A stretch of 64,000 nucleotides of DNA from Catenovulum sediminis (GCF_007289895.1 NZ_CP041660.1:3720001-3784000), one strand, 5' to 3'; shown: positions 44,067 to 52,904, numbered from the stretch's first letter. The notes: generated from the sequence alone by a model not told the origin. Program-made: numbers and translations.

Positions 44067-44438
44067 TTAAGGCTCCGACTTCGGGCTGCTTTGCGAGTTT
44101 TTTTCGGTTTGCTCTAAATTTTTAACGGTTAGATCGGCCCAGTAATAGCCAGTTGAGAAAATTCGGCTTATTTGTACTTCGTCTAACGAGTCGAGCAGTT
44201 TTTCTGCTTCTTGTTCGTTAGTTTCACCAGATAACATTTGATATACCGAGTTTAGAATTACTTTTTCTACTTCTTCAGCTTCTTTGTCTGTTTTTGGTTT
44301 TTTAGCCATTGCTTGTGCTGCTAGTTTTTGCTGTGCAACTGGCAGTTTTGTGAGCTCTAACTCTCCTATACCGTCTACATTGAACGTGCGCTTTGTGCGG
44401 GCTATTTCGCCCGCGAGTATTGTTGTTAGTGTTATCAT
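44067..44438 (-). CDS. Tail assembly chaperone (gpG-like)
   Basis: 123 residues, mainly helical (QQKLAAQAMAKKPKTDKEAEEVEKVI). It lies between the tail tube and the tape measure. The 3' end carries a slippery A AAA AAC heptamer in the right frame and a stop codon about 30 bases later. The short form is made by normal termination, and the long form by a -1 shift into the frame ending at 43852. It helps fold or coat the tape measure during tail assembly and is absent from finished virions in known phages. Confidence 0.8.
   Translation of the reverse strand: MITLTTILAGEIARTKRTFNVDGIGELELTKLPVAQQKLAAQAMAKKPKTDKEAEEVEKVILNSVYQMLSGETNEQEAEKLLDSLDEVQISRIFSTGYYWADLTVKNLEQTEKNSQSSPKSEP
44097..44103 (-). 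promoter_or_regulatory. Programmed -1 ribosomal frameshift site
   Basis: The coding strand reads GA A-AAA-AAC with the heptamer A AAA AAC in the zero frame, a strong bacterial -1 slippery sequence. The -1 frame is open from here to 43852, while the zero frame stops near 44067. Confidence 0.8.
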
Positions 44439-44443
44439 TTTAT

Positions 44444-44902
44444 TTACACCACTGGTACAGTTGAAAAGGCAACAGTTTGAAGTTTACCGATACAGCCGTA
44501 CATTTGTTTACCCACATCTTTACCTGACTCACCGCTGAAGTGGTCGTGCGGTACAAATACAGCTTCTTGAACTCGTCCCGTTTTTCGCGTTATTTTGATT
44601 GTTATTTCGGTACCGGCTTCTACCAAGTCTGTAAATGTTTTTTGATCTGAATTTGCGGGTACATCTGCAAAAACCAGTTCAAAATCTTGGTCTTCCGGTA
44701 ATGTTTGTTCGCCGTATTTTCGTTTGTCGTCATCTACTGCGGTCACGTCATCGTATGCTTTACCTGAGTTGATTTGCGGTATTGAGCCGATGATGTGTGG
44801 CAAAAATGTGTCGACTGTTCCTATTCCTGACGAGCAAAATTGAAGCGTTGCGCCTTGCGAGTCAATAACGTCGTTGGCTAATTCGGTTGCGGGTGTTGGC
44901 AT
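44444..44902 (-). CDS. Major tail tube protein
   Basis: 152 residues, acidic, beta-rich, with QDFELVFADVPANSDQ and GTEITIKITRKTGRVQEA in the middle and a conserved-looking GCIGKLQTVAFSTVPVV end. The size and place between the tail completion protein and the tail chaperones identify it as the tail tube subunit that stacks around the tape measure. No Ig-like extension is seen at the C-terminus. Confidence 0.78.
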   Translation of the reverse strand: MPTPATELANDVIDSQGATLQFCSSGIGTVDTFLPHIIGSIPQINSGKAYDDVTAVDDDKRKYGEQTLPEDQDFELVFADVPANSDQKTFTDLVEAGTEITIKITRKTGRVQEAVFVPHDHFSGESGKDVGKQMYGCIGKLQTVAFSTVPVV

Positions 44903-44904
44903 GG

Positions 44905-45291
44905 TTATACCTCATTGTAGTAGAGTAAATAATTACACGTCTCGCTATAAAGTCGTGTGTCGTCTTCATAATCTGGGATGCTGGATTGCTTGTATATGGA
45001 CTGTACGCTGGCATATTCATCTTTAAAACTTGCCAGGTTTATCGCTTTTTTTAGTTCTTTTTCCATGTTTTTAACCGTTGCTTTATCTGAACTGAAGCAG
45101 GTTATTTGCAAATCGCTGTCAATTTGAGACTGTTCGCCGTGGTTTGAATACTCAAAGTTATTAAATGTCACGTCGATTTGAATATAGTTGTCACTGGCTG
45201 AATGATTTCGATCTAAATAAACACCGCCCGTTGCTACGTTTAACAGTTCGGGCTTTGAAATTAGAAAATCTCGAATTGATTTTTCTATCAT
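44905..45291 (-). CDS. Tail completion protein, DUF3168-like
   Basis: 128 residues beginning MIEKSIRDFLISKPELLNV, with YIQIDVTFNNFEYSNHGEQ and DSDLQITCFSSD. The pattern fits gp17/DUF3168 tail terminator proteins that cap the tail before joining to the head. It overlaps the upstream gene by 4 bases. Confidence 0.68.
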   Translation of the reverse strand: MIEKSIRDFLISKPELLNVATGGVYLDRNHSASDNYIQIDVTFNNFEYSNHGEQSQIDSDLQITCFSSDKATVKNMEKELKKAINLASFKDEYASVQSIYKQSSIPDYEDDTRLYSETCNYLLYYNEV

Positions 45292-45803
45292 TTTTTAGCC
45301 TTTTGTTTAGCAATGCGCTTGGTTGCCGCTTTTATTTTTTTGTTGAGTTCGGATTCGATTCGCTTCACTGCGGGCTGCGCTTTCGATTTTGCAGCATTTC
45401 TCATAAATGGCTGCGGTTGGTGTTTGGAAGTGCCATATTCAACTTGAACGATGTACGGCACTTTAAAAACCCCAACTCTTACAAGTGATATGTCTTTTTT
45501 TCCAAATCTCTTGTTAATTCGCCCTTTTCGATTTGTTGAGGCTCTTATTTTTATTCGTGATTTCAAAAAGCCGGGTTTTATTTCAACGGTGCTTTTATCC
45601 CGTTTTTTCACAATTCTTATTTTGTTTTCGGGTGACTCTGGCGCGGTGTTTTTTAGCTCTGTTTCAAATTCTTTTGCACCCACCCTTAGTGCGGAAGTTA
45701 AAATACCTGCTGCTTTTGAGCTGCCAATTTCGTCAGCTATGTTTTCGAGGTTTTTGTTTAATTGTTTTAAACCATTTATTTGCAGCGAAATAGAGTTAGT
45801 CAC
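45288..45803 (-). CDS. HK97 gp10-like head-tail/tail completion protein
   Basis: 171 residues, basic, with the early segment INGLKQLNKNLENIADEIGSSKAAGILTSALRVGAKEFE typical of the HK97 gp10 (minor tail component) family. The long Lys/Arg-rich C-terminus is unusual. The gene overlaps its neighbours on both sides (16 and 4 bases). Confidence 0.75.
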   Translation of the reverse strand: MTNSISLQINGLKQLNKNLENIADEIGSSKAAGILTSALRVGAKEFETELKNTAPESPENKIRIVKKRDKSTVEIKPGFLKSRIKIRASTNRKGRINKRFGKKDISLVRVGVFKVPYIVQVEYGTSKHQPQPFMRNAAKSKAQPAVKRIESELNKKIKAATKRIAKQKAKK

Positions 45804-46113
45804 GCGTAACCTCTTTGCACACTAGCAGCATTTCTCGACTTAAACCCCGTACGTTTTGCGGGGGTTGAGTTAACTCTAAGTCTCTATTTTGATAACGAAT
45901 TCTAGATTTGTAGGTAATGTCTTTTCGAAAACGGCATTTGATTTCGTAAACTAGATGTCCTGCTGAGTTGTCGCTAGTTTCAGTGCCGTTTTTAACGTCT
46001 ACATTGGCCCGCACTGTTTGAATAATTTGCCATTTTTTATGTCCGAAGCCATCATCTTCACCGGATTGCGTCACTATACTGATTCTATCTTTAAGCTTGC
46101 CTGCACCTATCAT
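45796..46113 (-). CDS. Head-tail adaptor (SPP1 gp16 / phage head-tail joining family)
   Basis: 105 residues. MIGAGKLKDRISIVTQSGEDDGFGHKKW and FRKDITYKSRIRYQNRDLEL match the head-tail joining family of small beta-barrel proteins. It forms a ring below the connector. It overlaps the upstream connector by 4 bases. Confidence 0.78.
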   Translation of the reverse strand: MIGAGKLKDRISIVTQSGEDDGFGHKKWQIIQTVRANVDVKNGTETSDNSAGHLVYEIKCRFRKDITYKSRIRYQNRDLELTQPPQNVRGLSREMLLVCKEVTRD

Positions 46114-46448
46114 GCGAACGGTATCCTGTATAAGTTGATTAGATGATCGTACGATAGCGGCACTTTTTTAATTGTGAGTTCGCTGGTTGCTTCTCGGTTG
46201 TTAAACCAGTGCCCGACTGTTAATTTACATGCCAGTTTTAGCGTTTCGTTTAACACCATTGCATATTCAGGTGCTTCGGAATCTGCATCTAATTCTTCTT
46301 GTGTTAAATATATTTTGCGGTTGCATTCTCGCTCGATAACTTCGCTGGCCGCTGGTATGAGTGCTGCTATATAGGGGTCATCTAATGTGTCAGATTCTTC
46401 TATATTTAACTGCTGTTTTGCTTCTTCCAACGTGATAAATGCAGGCAT
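46110..46448 (-). CDS. Head-tail connector (HK97 gp6-like)
   Basis: 112 residues, all helical: MPAFITLEEAKQQLNIEESDTLDDPYIAALIPAASEVIEREC is characteristic of the gp6-like connector family. It attaches to the portal and the adaptor. It overlaps the next gene by 4 bases. Confidence 0.82.
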   Translation of the reverse strand: MPAFITLEEAKQQLNIEESDTLDDPYIAALIPAASEVIERECNRKIYLTQEELDADSEAPEYAMVLNETLKLACKLTVGHWFNNREATSELTIKKVPLSYDHLINLYRIPFA

Positions 46449-46451
46449 TGT

Positions 46452-46670
46452 TTATTCTTCCGGTTTATCTTGTTTTTTGTTTTCTGTGCTGTCGGATTTA
46501 CTCAATTCACCGGACAATTCAATATACCCCTGAGAAATACCGTATGCTTTTGCTCCATCTGGCATTTCTGCGTACTCACCGGGTTCATAGGTTTGAACTG
46601 TGCAGTGGTCTTCACTGAATTCAAATTTTTCATTTACCAAGATGGCCGCTGCTATCGCTACTTTTGTCAT
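46452..46670 (-). CDS. Small phage head protein of unknown function
   Basis: 72 residues, with YEPGEYAEMPDGAKAYGISQGYIEL in the middle and a charged tail. It is located between the major capsid and connector genes, where siphophages often have a small decoration or head protein. No family is recognised. It comes after a terminator-like hairpin, so expression may be lower than that of the capsid. Confidence 0.6.
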   Translation of the reverse strand: MTKVAIAAAILVNEKFEFSEDHCTVQTYEPGEYAEMPDGAKAYGISQGYIELSGELSKSDSTENKKQDKPEE

Positions 46671-46690
46671 TCTTTAACGCTCCAAAATAA

Positions 46691-46720
46691 AAAAGCCCAA
46701 TTCATAGGAACTGGGCTTTT
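46691..46720 (-). terminator. Terminator-like hairpin after the capsid gene
   Basis: AAAAGCCCA (46691-46699) pairs with TGGGCTTTT (46712-46720). On the minus strand it is followed by a T-rich run. It may reduce read-through and so raise capsid over connector levels. Confidence 0.7.
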
Positions 46721-46742
46721 ATCAGTGATTAATTAAGTTTGG

Positions 46743-47966
46743 TTAAGCCGCTTTAACGCGCAAGAACTTCATTGCGTTGTAGTTGCGAACCATGTTGCCT
46801 ACTCGTTTTGTGGTGTAAAACTGTACGTATGGTTTGTTGGTGTAAGGGTCGCGCAACATACGAATACCAATGCGATCTAAAATCATCATTGTTCGGCTGA
46901 AGTCACCCAATGCAAGCGCATTCGCATTAGCTGCAACACCCGGCATGTAATCATTTTCGATATACTCACGATTTCGCAATGTTGATGATTCACCCACTTC
47001 TAAACCTGGGCGCCATAAGTAATTGTCATTACCATCTTTAAGCACCATTAAATTTGCAAGTAAGTCAGTTGAGCCCATCCATTTAGCCATACCACGATAA
47101 CGCTGTTTAAGCATAAACGGCGCTTTAACAATATCATCAGCGGTAACCTGACCAACGGTGGATGTTTCTCGGTACTGAAACGCATTCCAAGCTCGCACAC
47201 CATCCGCTTCGGTTGCCATGGTATGCGTTAACAAGCCTTTTGGTTTGTTTGTACCGTCACCGATTGTGAATGCTTCATCTTCTTTGTCTGAAAACTCCTC
47301 TTGAATAGAGTCAATTAACCATTGTTCAACATTGAAATAAATATCATCCAATGATTTTTGTGTTGCCGCTGGATTAGCGTATATTTCACCAAAGTTTGCA
47401 GATAATTGCTTTAATTGCGGGCTATTGGTACCGGGTCTAGCATCGGTTTCACCAACCCAACCTGATGTGGTACCGCCAATGTCCATCAACTGTTTGTAAT
47501 CTTCTGTGCCGATAGTCATTTGACTACAAACACCACGCATAACAGACATATTTTCAGTTGCTTTAAGTATATTTCGATTCCATTCTTCTGGTACTGCAAA
47601 GCCACCATCTTCATCTGTACCCAAATTCAGCGCTTTGGTTTCAAGTTCGGCTAATCCATCTTCAGAGCCTTTGCGCATAAACTTGGTATAAGCTTTTTCA
47701 TGTTCAATCGCATCTTTAGATTTAGCATTTGCGCCCGAGTTTATCCGATTTGATTTAAGTTGAATCTCGTCTAATTGCTTTTCGAGATCAATTTTAATTT
47801 TCTCAAAGCTTTTTAACTCTGTTGTTAGTGTTTCAACCTGACCTGCTAGTTTACCTTTTTCAGATTCAACTGCGTCAAAACGTTTGTCATTGGTTGTTTT
47901 AAATTCTTCAAACTTATGTTTAATTTCGTCAGCGACCAGCTGAACATCTTTTAATTCTACAGGCAT
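46743..47966 (-). CDS. Major capsid protein (HK97 fold)
   Basis: 407 residues. The N-terminal 105 or so residues are a coiled-coil delta scaffold (FEKIKIDLEKQLDEIQLKS), which the neighbouring protease would remove. The body shows the HK97 gp5 family pattern: DEDGGFAVPEEWNRNILKATENMSVMRG, a middle with EAFTIGDGTNKPKGLL, and an end VGNMVRNYNAMKFLRV. It forms the icosahedral shell. The gene is directly downstream of the protease. Confidence 0.9.
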   Translation of the reverse strand: MPVELKDVQLVADEIKHKFEEFKTTNDKRFDAVESEKGKLAGQVETLTTELKSFEKIKIDLEKQLDEIQLKSNRINSGANAKSKDAIEHEKAYTKFMRKGSEDGLAELETKALNLGTDEDGGFAVPEEWNRNILKATENMSVMRGVCSQMTIGTEDYKQLMDIGGTTSGWVGETDARPGTNSPQLKQLSANFGEIYANPAATQKSLDDIYFNVEQWLIDSIQEEFSDKEDEAFTIGDGTNKPKGLLTHTMATEADGVRAWNAFQYRETSTVGQVTADDIVKAPFMLKQRYRGMAKWMGSTDLLANLMVLKDGNDNYLWRPGLEVGESSTLRNREYIENDYMPGVAANANALALGDFSRTMMILDRIGIRMLRDPYTNKPYVQFYTTKRVGNMVRNYNAMKFLRVKAA

Positions 47967-47980
47967 GGTTATTTCTCCAG

Positions 47981-48634
47981 TTAGAAATTGATTGATTTTA
48001 GTAATTCAAGAGCTTGCGCCGTTTCATCCTCAACATCTCGCTGGGTAATTGCGCTGTATCCGCCAGACATGAATGCCTTGGCTTGTTTTTGACTCATGCC
48101 CACGTCTCGTAAGGCACGCTCAAGTTCTTTGGGTTTGGGTATCTCGCCCAATTCAAAAGAACTTTTTACATTATTAATTCTGCTTTCGTCATTTGAGGGG
48201 AACGTAACCAATGAAACTTCGCGTAAATCGATTTCTTTTAACCGCCACGCTTCCATTTCTTTATCATATTCCCAATCCATTAACCGATAACCGATTGACA
48301 AACCACTTATTGAGCCTGCTTTCATGTGCGCATGAGCACGTTTAGCCAGCGGGTCATCATCTACTAATAGCTTTCCTTTAACATATAGGCCGTAGTCGTC
48401 TTCTTTTATTTCGGTGTAAACCCCGATAGGCTCGTCTCGCTTGTGTTGCCATAGCAAACTTGGCATTCGTCCTTTGCTTTTCCATTCAGCAATGCTTTTA
48501 CTAAACGCGCCCTTTACGATTACGTCATCGTGTGAGTCTTTATTACCAAAAACAGATGCATATCCTTCAAATTCACCTGTTTGTTGTACTGATTTAACCT
48601 CAAAAGGCGCTTCGAATTTAGTTTTTAGAGTCAT
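47981..48634 (-). CDS. Prohead protease (HK97 gp4-like, U35 family)
   Basis: 217 residues. GEFEGYASVFGNKDSHDDVIVKGAF is the standard opening. The catalytic residues are likely the His in WQHKRDEPIG and the Ser in GSISGLSIGY. It cleaves the capsid delta domain during head maturation. It overlaps the portal gene by 17 bases. Confidence 0.88.
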   Translation of the reverse strand: MTLKTKFEAPFEVKSVQQTGEFEGYASVFGNKDSHDDVIVKGAFSKSIAEWKSKGRMPSLLWQHKRDEPIGVYTEIKEDDYGLYVKGKLLVDDDPLAKRAHAHMKAGSISGLSIGYRLMDWEYDKEMEAWRLKEIDLREVSLVTFPSNDESRINNVKSSFELGEIPKPKELERALRDVGMSQKQAKAFMSGGYSAITQRDVEDETAQALELLKSINF

Positions 48635-49823
48635 CTTGCTGTCCTGGTTTGTTTGTCATATTAAGTGGAACAAGGTAGACGTCGCCGCCATCTCGTGGGT
48701 TTTCATCTTCAAAGTCTCGAATATCATTTGATGAATAAGCACCTACGTTAAACATTTTTGTGTAAAAATCGGCTCGGGCTTTCATATCGCCCCGCAATAA
48801 AGCCCGTTCATTAAATTTAAAAAATTTGTTTCCAATTTCATTTTCATTAAGCAAAGAAATGTTTAAACGCTCTTCTATTCGGATGCAGTACGGCATGAGT
48901 GATGAAGTAACAAAGTCGAGGCCCTGATGCTCTATGTTTGAGAAAGTCGCTTTGTCTAATATGCCTATTTTGTGTGGTGGTACCCGATAAATTCCGCATA
49001 TTTCAGCTTGCTGAAAAGCTCGCGTTTCTAAAAACTGTGCGTCTTCGCTTGTCATGGTTACGGTAAACCACTTTAGGCCACCTTCTAGGATCAGGTTTTT
49101 ATGATTACCCTCGCCTTTAAATTCATCCATTTGAGATTTTAGACGGTTGAATTGTTCATCCGTTAGTTTACCTTCGGTGCTATAACCGCCACTCGGCATT
49201 GCCGCATTTTTAAACAATAAATTACCGTGGCGTTCGGTGGCTTTTGCTAGACCAAACGTGTTTGCACAGTAGCGAACTGGACTCATACCCGTTAAGCCAT
49301 CTTCACTAAATATTTTTATGTGTAGTATTTCGTCTTTACTGAGCATTTCAACATGACCGTTTGGGAAAGTAACTTTGTATTCAACTTCCCAGTTTTCGTC
49401 CATTTTAGGTTCGACGTTGTCCGGGTTTAGCGGTAAAAGTTCGCGGGCTACACCGTTAATTTTATTAATGTAGCTGTAATGATTTCCGCGAAAACACAAA
49501 TGTGTAACGACTAGCTCTTTCCACTCGATCGGTGTCATAAAACCATTTGGTTTAGAGTGAACTAGCTTGTGCAGTTTGTGGCCGGTTAGTGTTTCTTTTA
49601 CTCGGCCTTTTTGCTCTTTTAAGTTAAGTGGCAACATACCGATTGATTCAGAAAGCACACGAACACAACTAAATACTGTTGCAATGCGTTTTACATTTTC
49701 AGGTGTCACTGAAATACCCGCGTCACTTAGTACGCTATTAATTTGGGCTAACAGCTCAGCCGAAGTATTGATTGGTTCGCTCTTGGTGTTGTTTGAACCA
49801 AATATCTTGTTAAAAAAACCCAT
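48618..49823 (-). CDS. Portal protein (HK97 gp3-like)
   Basis: 401 residues of the HK97 portal family: FSCVRVLSESIGMLPLNL, HKLVHSKPNGFMTPIEWKELVVTHL and GLTGMSPVRYC are conserved blocks. It forms the dodecameric vertex through which DNA is packaged and to which the terminase and connector bind. It overlaps the terminase and protease genes by 1 and 17 bases. Confidence 0.9.
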   Translation of the reverse strand: MGFFNKIFGSNNTKSEPINTSAELLAQINSVLSDAGISVTPENVKRIATVFSCVRVLSESIGMLPLNLKEQKGRVKETLTGHKLHKLVHSKPNGFMTPIEWKELVVTHLCFRGNHYSYINKINGVARELLPLNPDNVEPKMDENWEVEYKVTFPNGHVEMLSKDEILHIKIFSEDGLTGMSPVRYCANTFGLAKATERHGNLLFKNAAMPSGGYSTEGKLTDEQFNRLKSQMDEFKGEGNHKNLILEGGLKWFTVTMTSEDAQFLETRAFQQAEICGIYRVPPHKIGILDKATFSNIEHQGLDFVTSSLMPYCIRIEERLNISLLNENEIGNKFFKFNERALLRGDMKARADFYTKMFNVGAYSSNDIRDFEDENPRDGGDVYLVPLNMTNKPGQQDDSKN

Positions 49824-51541
49824 TATAAGACTCGTATTGATGGTTGAGCGCTAATTTCTGCAGCGTTAATCATTGCTCTGTTCATGGCGGTGAATAGGCC
49901 AACGGGGCCGTCTATTTTGTTTTCGCTTTTATTATCTGCTTTGCGTGGAAATACGTTACCGTTTAGATCTGGCTTAACCTGCAAATTACCGATCATCCAA
50001 TTCATCATTGGGTTGTTGTCGTGAATAAGCTTCTGCTCAAATACCAATGCTTCAGTGAATTTCATGGATTCACTAAAGTTTTTAACCGTTTGCGGTACAT
50101 GTACTGCATCTAAACCTTTATCATCTAACCGCGCGGTTAGCTGGTATGTATTCCACGGGTCCAGATTGATTTCTTTAACGTTGGGGTGAGTTTTGAGCTC
50201 AAGTATTCTTGCTTCAACTGTGTCTAAGTCCATCATTGAACCAGCCACTGTTTTTAAGTGGCCGGAATGTTCCCAGCGCTTAAATTTGGTTTGAATGGCC
50301 TCAGGTAGTTCGTCAATGCTATTTGTTGCGTAGTAAAACTCGCTTTTTACGTAAAATTTTCCGCTGCTTTGGTCGCTGTATAGCAATATTACAGCTGTCA
50401 CATCGTGCATTGGGGCGTAATCAACACCTACCCAGCACGGTAGTTCGTGTACATTTTCTGGAAATTCTTGTGCACAATTTTGCCATTTGATACTGTCTAT
50501 CCATTCAACTGCTGCGTCTGTCCAGTAATCCAAGTGTTTTATTAAGAAGTTTATCTTTGCTTCACCGGATATTTGCGCTTGTTTGGCCTCTGAACGCATG
50601 GTTTTTAGCTTTTTTGATTTACCCAGGTTTGGGTTTGCTTTAAACCAGTTTGATTCATCATAAGGATCGTCGTTGTCGTCTATGGTGTAAATAACACCAA
50701 AGTAACTATCGTCCTCTATTTTGCCTTTTAATATGCTGGCAACGTATTCTCTTTGTTGGTAGCAAATCCCCTCACGATTGGTACCGGCGGTTGTGATTGC
50801 AGCTGTTAATGGTTGCGTTCGAGCGGCGGTACCGTTGATTAAAACGTCCCATAGTTCACGGGTTTTATGTGCGTGTAGTTCGTCGACAATGTTGCAGTGG
50901 CTGTTTAAACCATCGAGCGAGTCTGCATCACGCGCTAACGGTCTAAACCTGCTAAAACTCGACTCGACCGTTAATTCAATTTTTTGAACTGAGAATATTT
51001 TTTTAAGCGCTGGACTTTTTTTAACCATTTCGGCGGCAGCATCAAACACAATCTTGGCTTGGTCTTTTTTGGTTGCTGCAGAATAAACCTGTGCACCGCC
51101 TTCACCGTCAAACGCTGTCATGTAAGTGCCAATGCCGGACAGCAACATTGATTTAGCGTTTTTTCGAGGTACTTCTAAGTACAATTTGTCGAATCTACGT
51201 ACCCAGCGGTCAAGTTCATCATCAAACCGGTACCAGCCAAAAACATTTATTAAGACAAATGACTGCCATGGCTCTAAATAGATCGGCTGACCGGATAACT
51301 CGCCCTCTACATGCACACAAAAGAACGGGAAATACGTTAGTATTTTTTCTGCATGCTGGCGCGAAAAAGCTAATCCTCGCTCTTGGCCGTGGTGTAAGTC
51401 ATTTAAAAAACGCTGTGCGGCCTGACGAACATAAACACATTGATTTGAGTCTGGTTTTGCGGCATCCATTGCATATTGAATACCATCGTCAACCGTTGCG
51501 TTTTTTTCCAGTGCAGATTCAATATTGTCTATTAAGTCCAT
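49823..51541 (-). CDS. Terminase large subunit
   Basis: 572 residues. The ATPase domain has the variant Walker A VPRKNAKS (about 134-141) and a Walker B-like region near NIVDELHAHK. The nuclease domain starts near WVGVDYAPMHDVTAV with its metal-binding Asp. It belongs to the Terminase_1 (HK97/P27-linked) family. It packages DNA into the prohead and cuts at cos. It overlaps both neighbours by 1 base. Confidence 0.92.
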   Translation of the reverse strand: MDLIDNIESALEKNATVDDGIQYAMDAAKPDSNQCVYVRQAAQRFLNDLHHGQERGLAFSRQHAEKILTYFPFFCVHVEGELSGQPIYLEPWQSFVLINVFGWYRFDDELDRWVRRFDKLYLEVPRKNAKSMLLSGIGTYMTAFDGEGGAQVYSAATKKDQAKIVFDAAAEMVKKSPALKKIFSVQKIELTVESSFSRFRPLARDADSLDGLNSHCNIVDELHAHKTRELWDVLINGTAARTQPLTAAITTAGTNREGICYQQREYVASILKGKIEDDSYFGVIYTIDDNDDPYDESNWFKANPNLGKSKKLKTMRSEAKQAQISGEAKINFLIKHLDYWTDAAVEWIDSIKWQNCAQEFPENVHELPCWVGVDYAPMHDVTAVILLYSDQSSGKFYVKSEFYYATNSIDELPEAIQTKFKRWEHSGHLKTVAGSMMDLDTVEARILELKTHPNVKEINLDPWNTYQLTARLDDKGLDAVHVPQTVKNFSESMKFTEALVFEQKLIHDNNPMMNWMIGNLQVKPDLNGNVFPRKADNKSENKIDGPVGLFTAMNRAMINAAEISAQPSIRVL

Positions 51542-52089
51542 TAATTAATGGCCCGTTCGGCGGGTAATGTTGCTGTAACTGAAAACATGTCGTTTTGTTT
51601 ACCCGTGTTTTGAAATTTATTGCTAAACATGTCAAGTAACATGGTGGCCGCATCAGTCTCGCTATTCATTTTTGCAATAGATGATCTGGCAGCTGGCGTT
51701 GCACCAAACTTTGCTAAATGTTCGGACAGTCGTTTATCCCAATCACGCAACGCTTTTGCGGCTGGATTTTCTTTTATAATTTTATGGCCGCTGGTACTGG
51801 TGGTTTCGTAAAACTCACCCATATCATCAACCATTTTTTTTGTCTTGTGCCACTGAACAAATGCATTGGCAAGTTGGCGAAGCGCAATAGAATCTTCGCG
51901 ACCAGCAATCCCTGCATGCTGAAACATTTCAGAGAGCTTACTATAAACAACTTTTTCGTCTGCAAGCTCGGTATGCGAATAAGGGGCAATCCCTTCTGTG
52001 CTTTTCATTTCGTCAATTTTGCGATCAGCCCTTAAAGTGCCTGACGCAGCTTTAATGGCATCAGGTTTTCTTGGTCTACCTCCTGCCAT
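51541..52089 (-). CDS. Terminase small subunit (P27 family)
   Basis: 182 residues beginning MAGGRPRKPDAIKAASGTLRADR, which is diagnostic of the P27-type small terminase. Helical DNA-binding protein that recognises the packaging site and recruits the large subunit. It is followed directly by the large subunit, and the HNH endonuclease is upstream, the usual cos-phage set. Confidence 0.88.
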   Translation of the reverse strand: MAGGRPRKPDAIKAASGTLRADRKIDEMKSTEGIAPYSHTELADEKVVYSKLSEMFQHAGIAGREDSIALRQLANAFVQWHKTKKMVDDMGEFYETTSTSGHKIIKENPAAKALRDWDKRLSEHLAKFGATPAARSSIAKMNSETDAATMLLDMFSNKFQNTGKQNDMFSVTATLPAERAIN

Positions 52090-52198
52090 GTTAGTTACCT
52101 CTCAATAATTAAATTAACTCTCAAAAAAAAGTTTTAGTTTTGGCATTTACGTAAGAAAAATTATGGCGGCGGTACTAGGCCAAAAGGCTGTAGAGATT

Positions 52199-52215
52199 TG
52201 ACCCCGCCCCCCTAT
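52199..52215. other. Candidate cos site
   Basis: The sequence GACCCCGCCCCCCTATA is a sharp GC-rich block in an AT-rich 146-base gap between the HNH and small terminase genes. Phages with P27-type terminase and an adjacent HNH commonly have GC-rich cos ends at this position. The exact cut cannot be given from sequence. Confidence 0.4.
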
Positions 52216-52235
52216 ATTTGAATTGAAAAATGGGT

Positions 52236-52595
52236 TTATCTTAATCTTTCAGTAGCTGTCTTGGTGTTGTGGCATGCATTGCATAACGATTGTAAGTTTG
52301 AATCGTCATCCGTTCCGCCATGCTCTTTGGGTATGATGTGATCAACACAGTCAGCTGGTACCGCAATGCCAAGCTTACGATGCTCAACACATAAATAATC
52401 ATCACGCTTTAAAACTCTTGGACGAATCACATTAGACCAATGATTACCATAACCTCTTTGATGTCTATTACCCTTGTCTCGTTCGTTCTTGTGCCAGCCT
52501 GCCTTATCCTTGTGCTTATCACAGTAACCATTGTTTGCTTTACCACTTACAGTATTACGGCAACCTGTTTGTCTGCATGGGCGCTTAATCGCCAT
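52236..52595 (-). CDS. HNH endonuclease (terminase-associated)
   Basis: 119 residues. The HNH motif runs from VDHIIPKEHGGTDDDSNLQSLC to NACHNTKTATERLR, with zinc-binding Cys residues. The N-terminal CRQTGCRN...YCDKHK adds another Cys pair. In HK97-type phages, HNH proteins next to the terminase are needed for cos cleavage. It lies just upstream of the small subunit gene. Confidence 0.88.
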   Translation of the reverse strand: MAIKRPCRQTGCRNTVSGKANNGYCDKHKDKAGWHKNERDKGNRHQRGYGNHWSNVIRPRVLKRDDYLCVEHRKLGIAVPADCVDHIIPKEHGGTDDDSNLQSLCNACHNTKTATERLR

Positions 52596-52701
52596 AACGC
52601 TTTAACCTTTGCCTATTGTCATCGTTTAACTGCAGCTCACGACAAACAATCATTAGCAGAACTATTAGTAAGTTCAGCTCAATGATTGCTAACAGAATCA
52701 T
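52585..52701 (-). CDS. Small membrane protein of the lysis region (38 residues)
   Basis: The frame reads MILLAIIELNLLIVLLMIV, then a polar tail CRELQLNDDNRQRLKRYGD. The ATG shares a base with the stop codon of the preceding holin-like gene (TAATG), and its own stop overlaps the HNH start, so expression is coupled. One membrane helix with a charged tail suggests a spanin- or holin-type lysis accessory. The family is not recognised. Confidence 0.5.
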   Translation of the reverse strand: MILLAIIELNLLIVLLMIVCRELQLNDDNRQRLKRYGD

Positions 52702-52904
52702 TAGAATCCTAGAGCCGTAATGAATGTTACAGCGGCCTCAACCGCTTCTGGTGGAACAGTAACGCCTGCAATCCCCAGCACTAATGAAATAACAACCGCT
52801 TTACCCTTACGAGTTTTTAAGAATCTTTTAATAGTTTCCACGATAATAAACCTAGTTAAATTAGACAGGCCATAGCGCATGGCCCAAGCGACTAACCAGT
52901 GCAC
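52701..52904 (-). CDS. Holin-like small membrane protein
   Basis: 67 residues with a basic middle (IKRFLKTRKGKAVV) and a hydrophobic segment (VISLVLGIAGVTVPPEAVEAAVTFITALGF). The size, charge and position after the endolysin candidate suggest a holin or antiholin. The start overlaps the end of the endolysin gene by 13 bases. Confidence 0.55.
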   Translation of the reverse strand: MHWLVAWAMRYGLSNLTRFIIVETIKRFLKTRKGKAVVISLVLGIAGVTVPPEAVEAAVTFITALGF

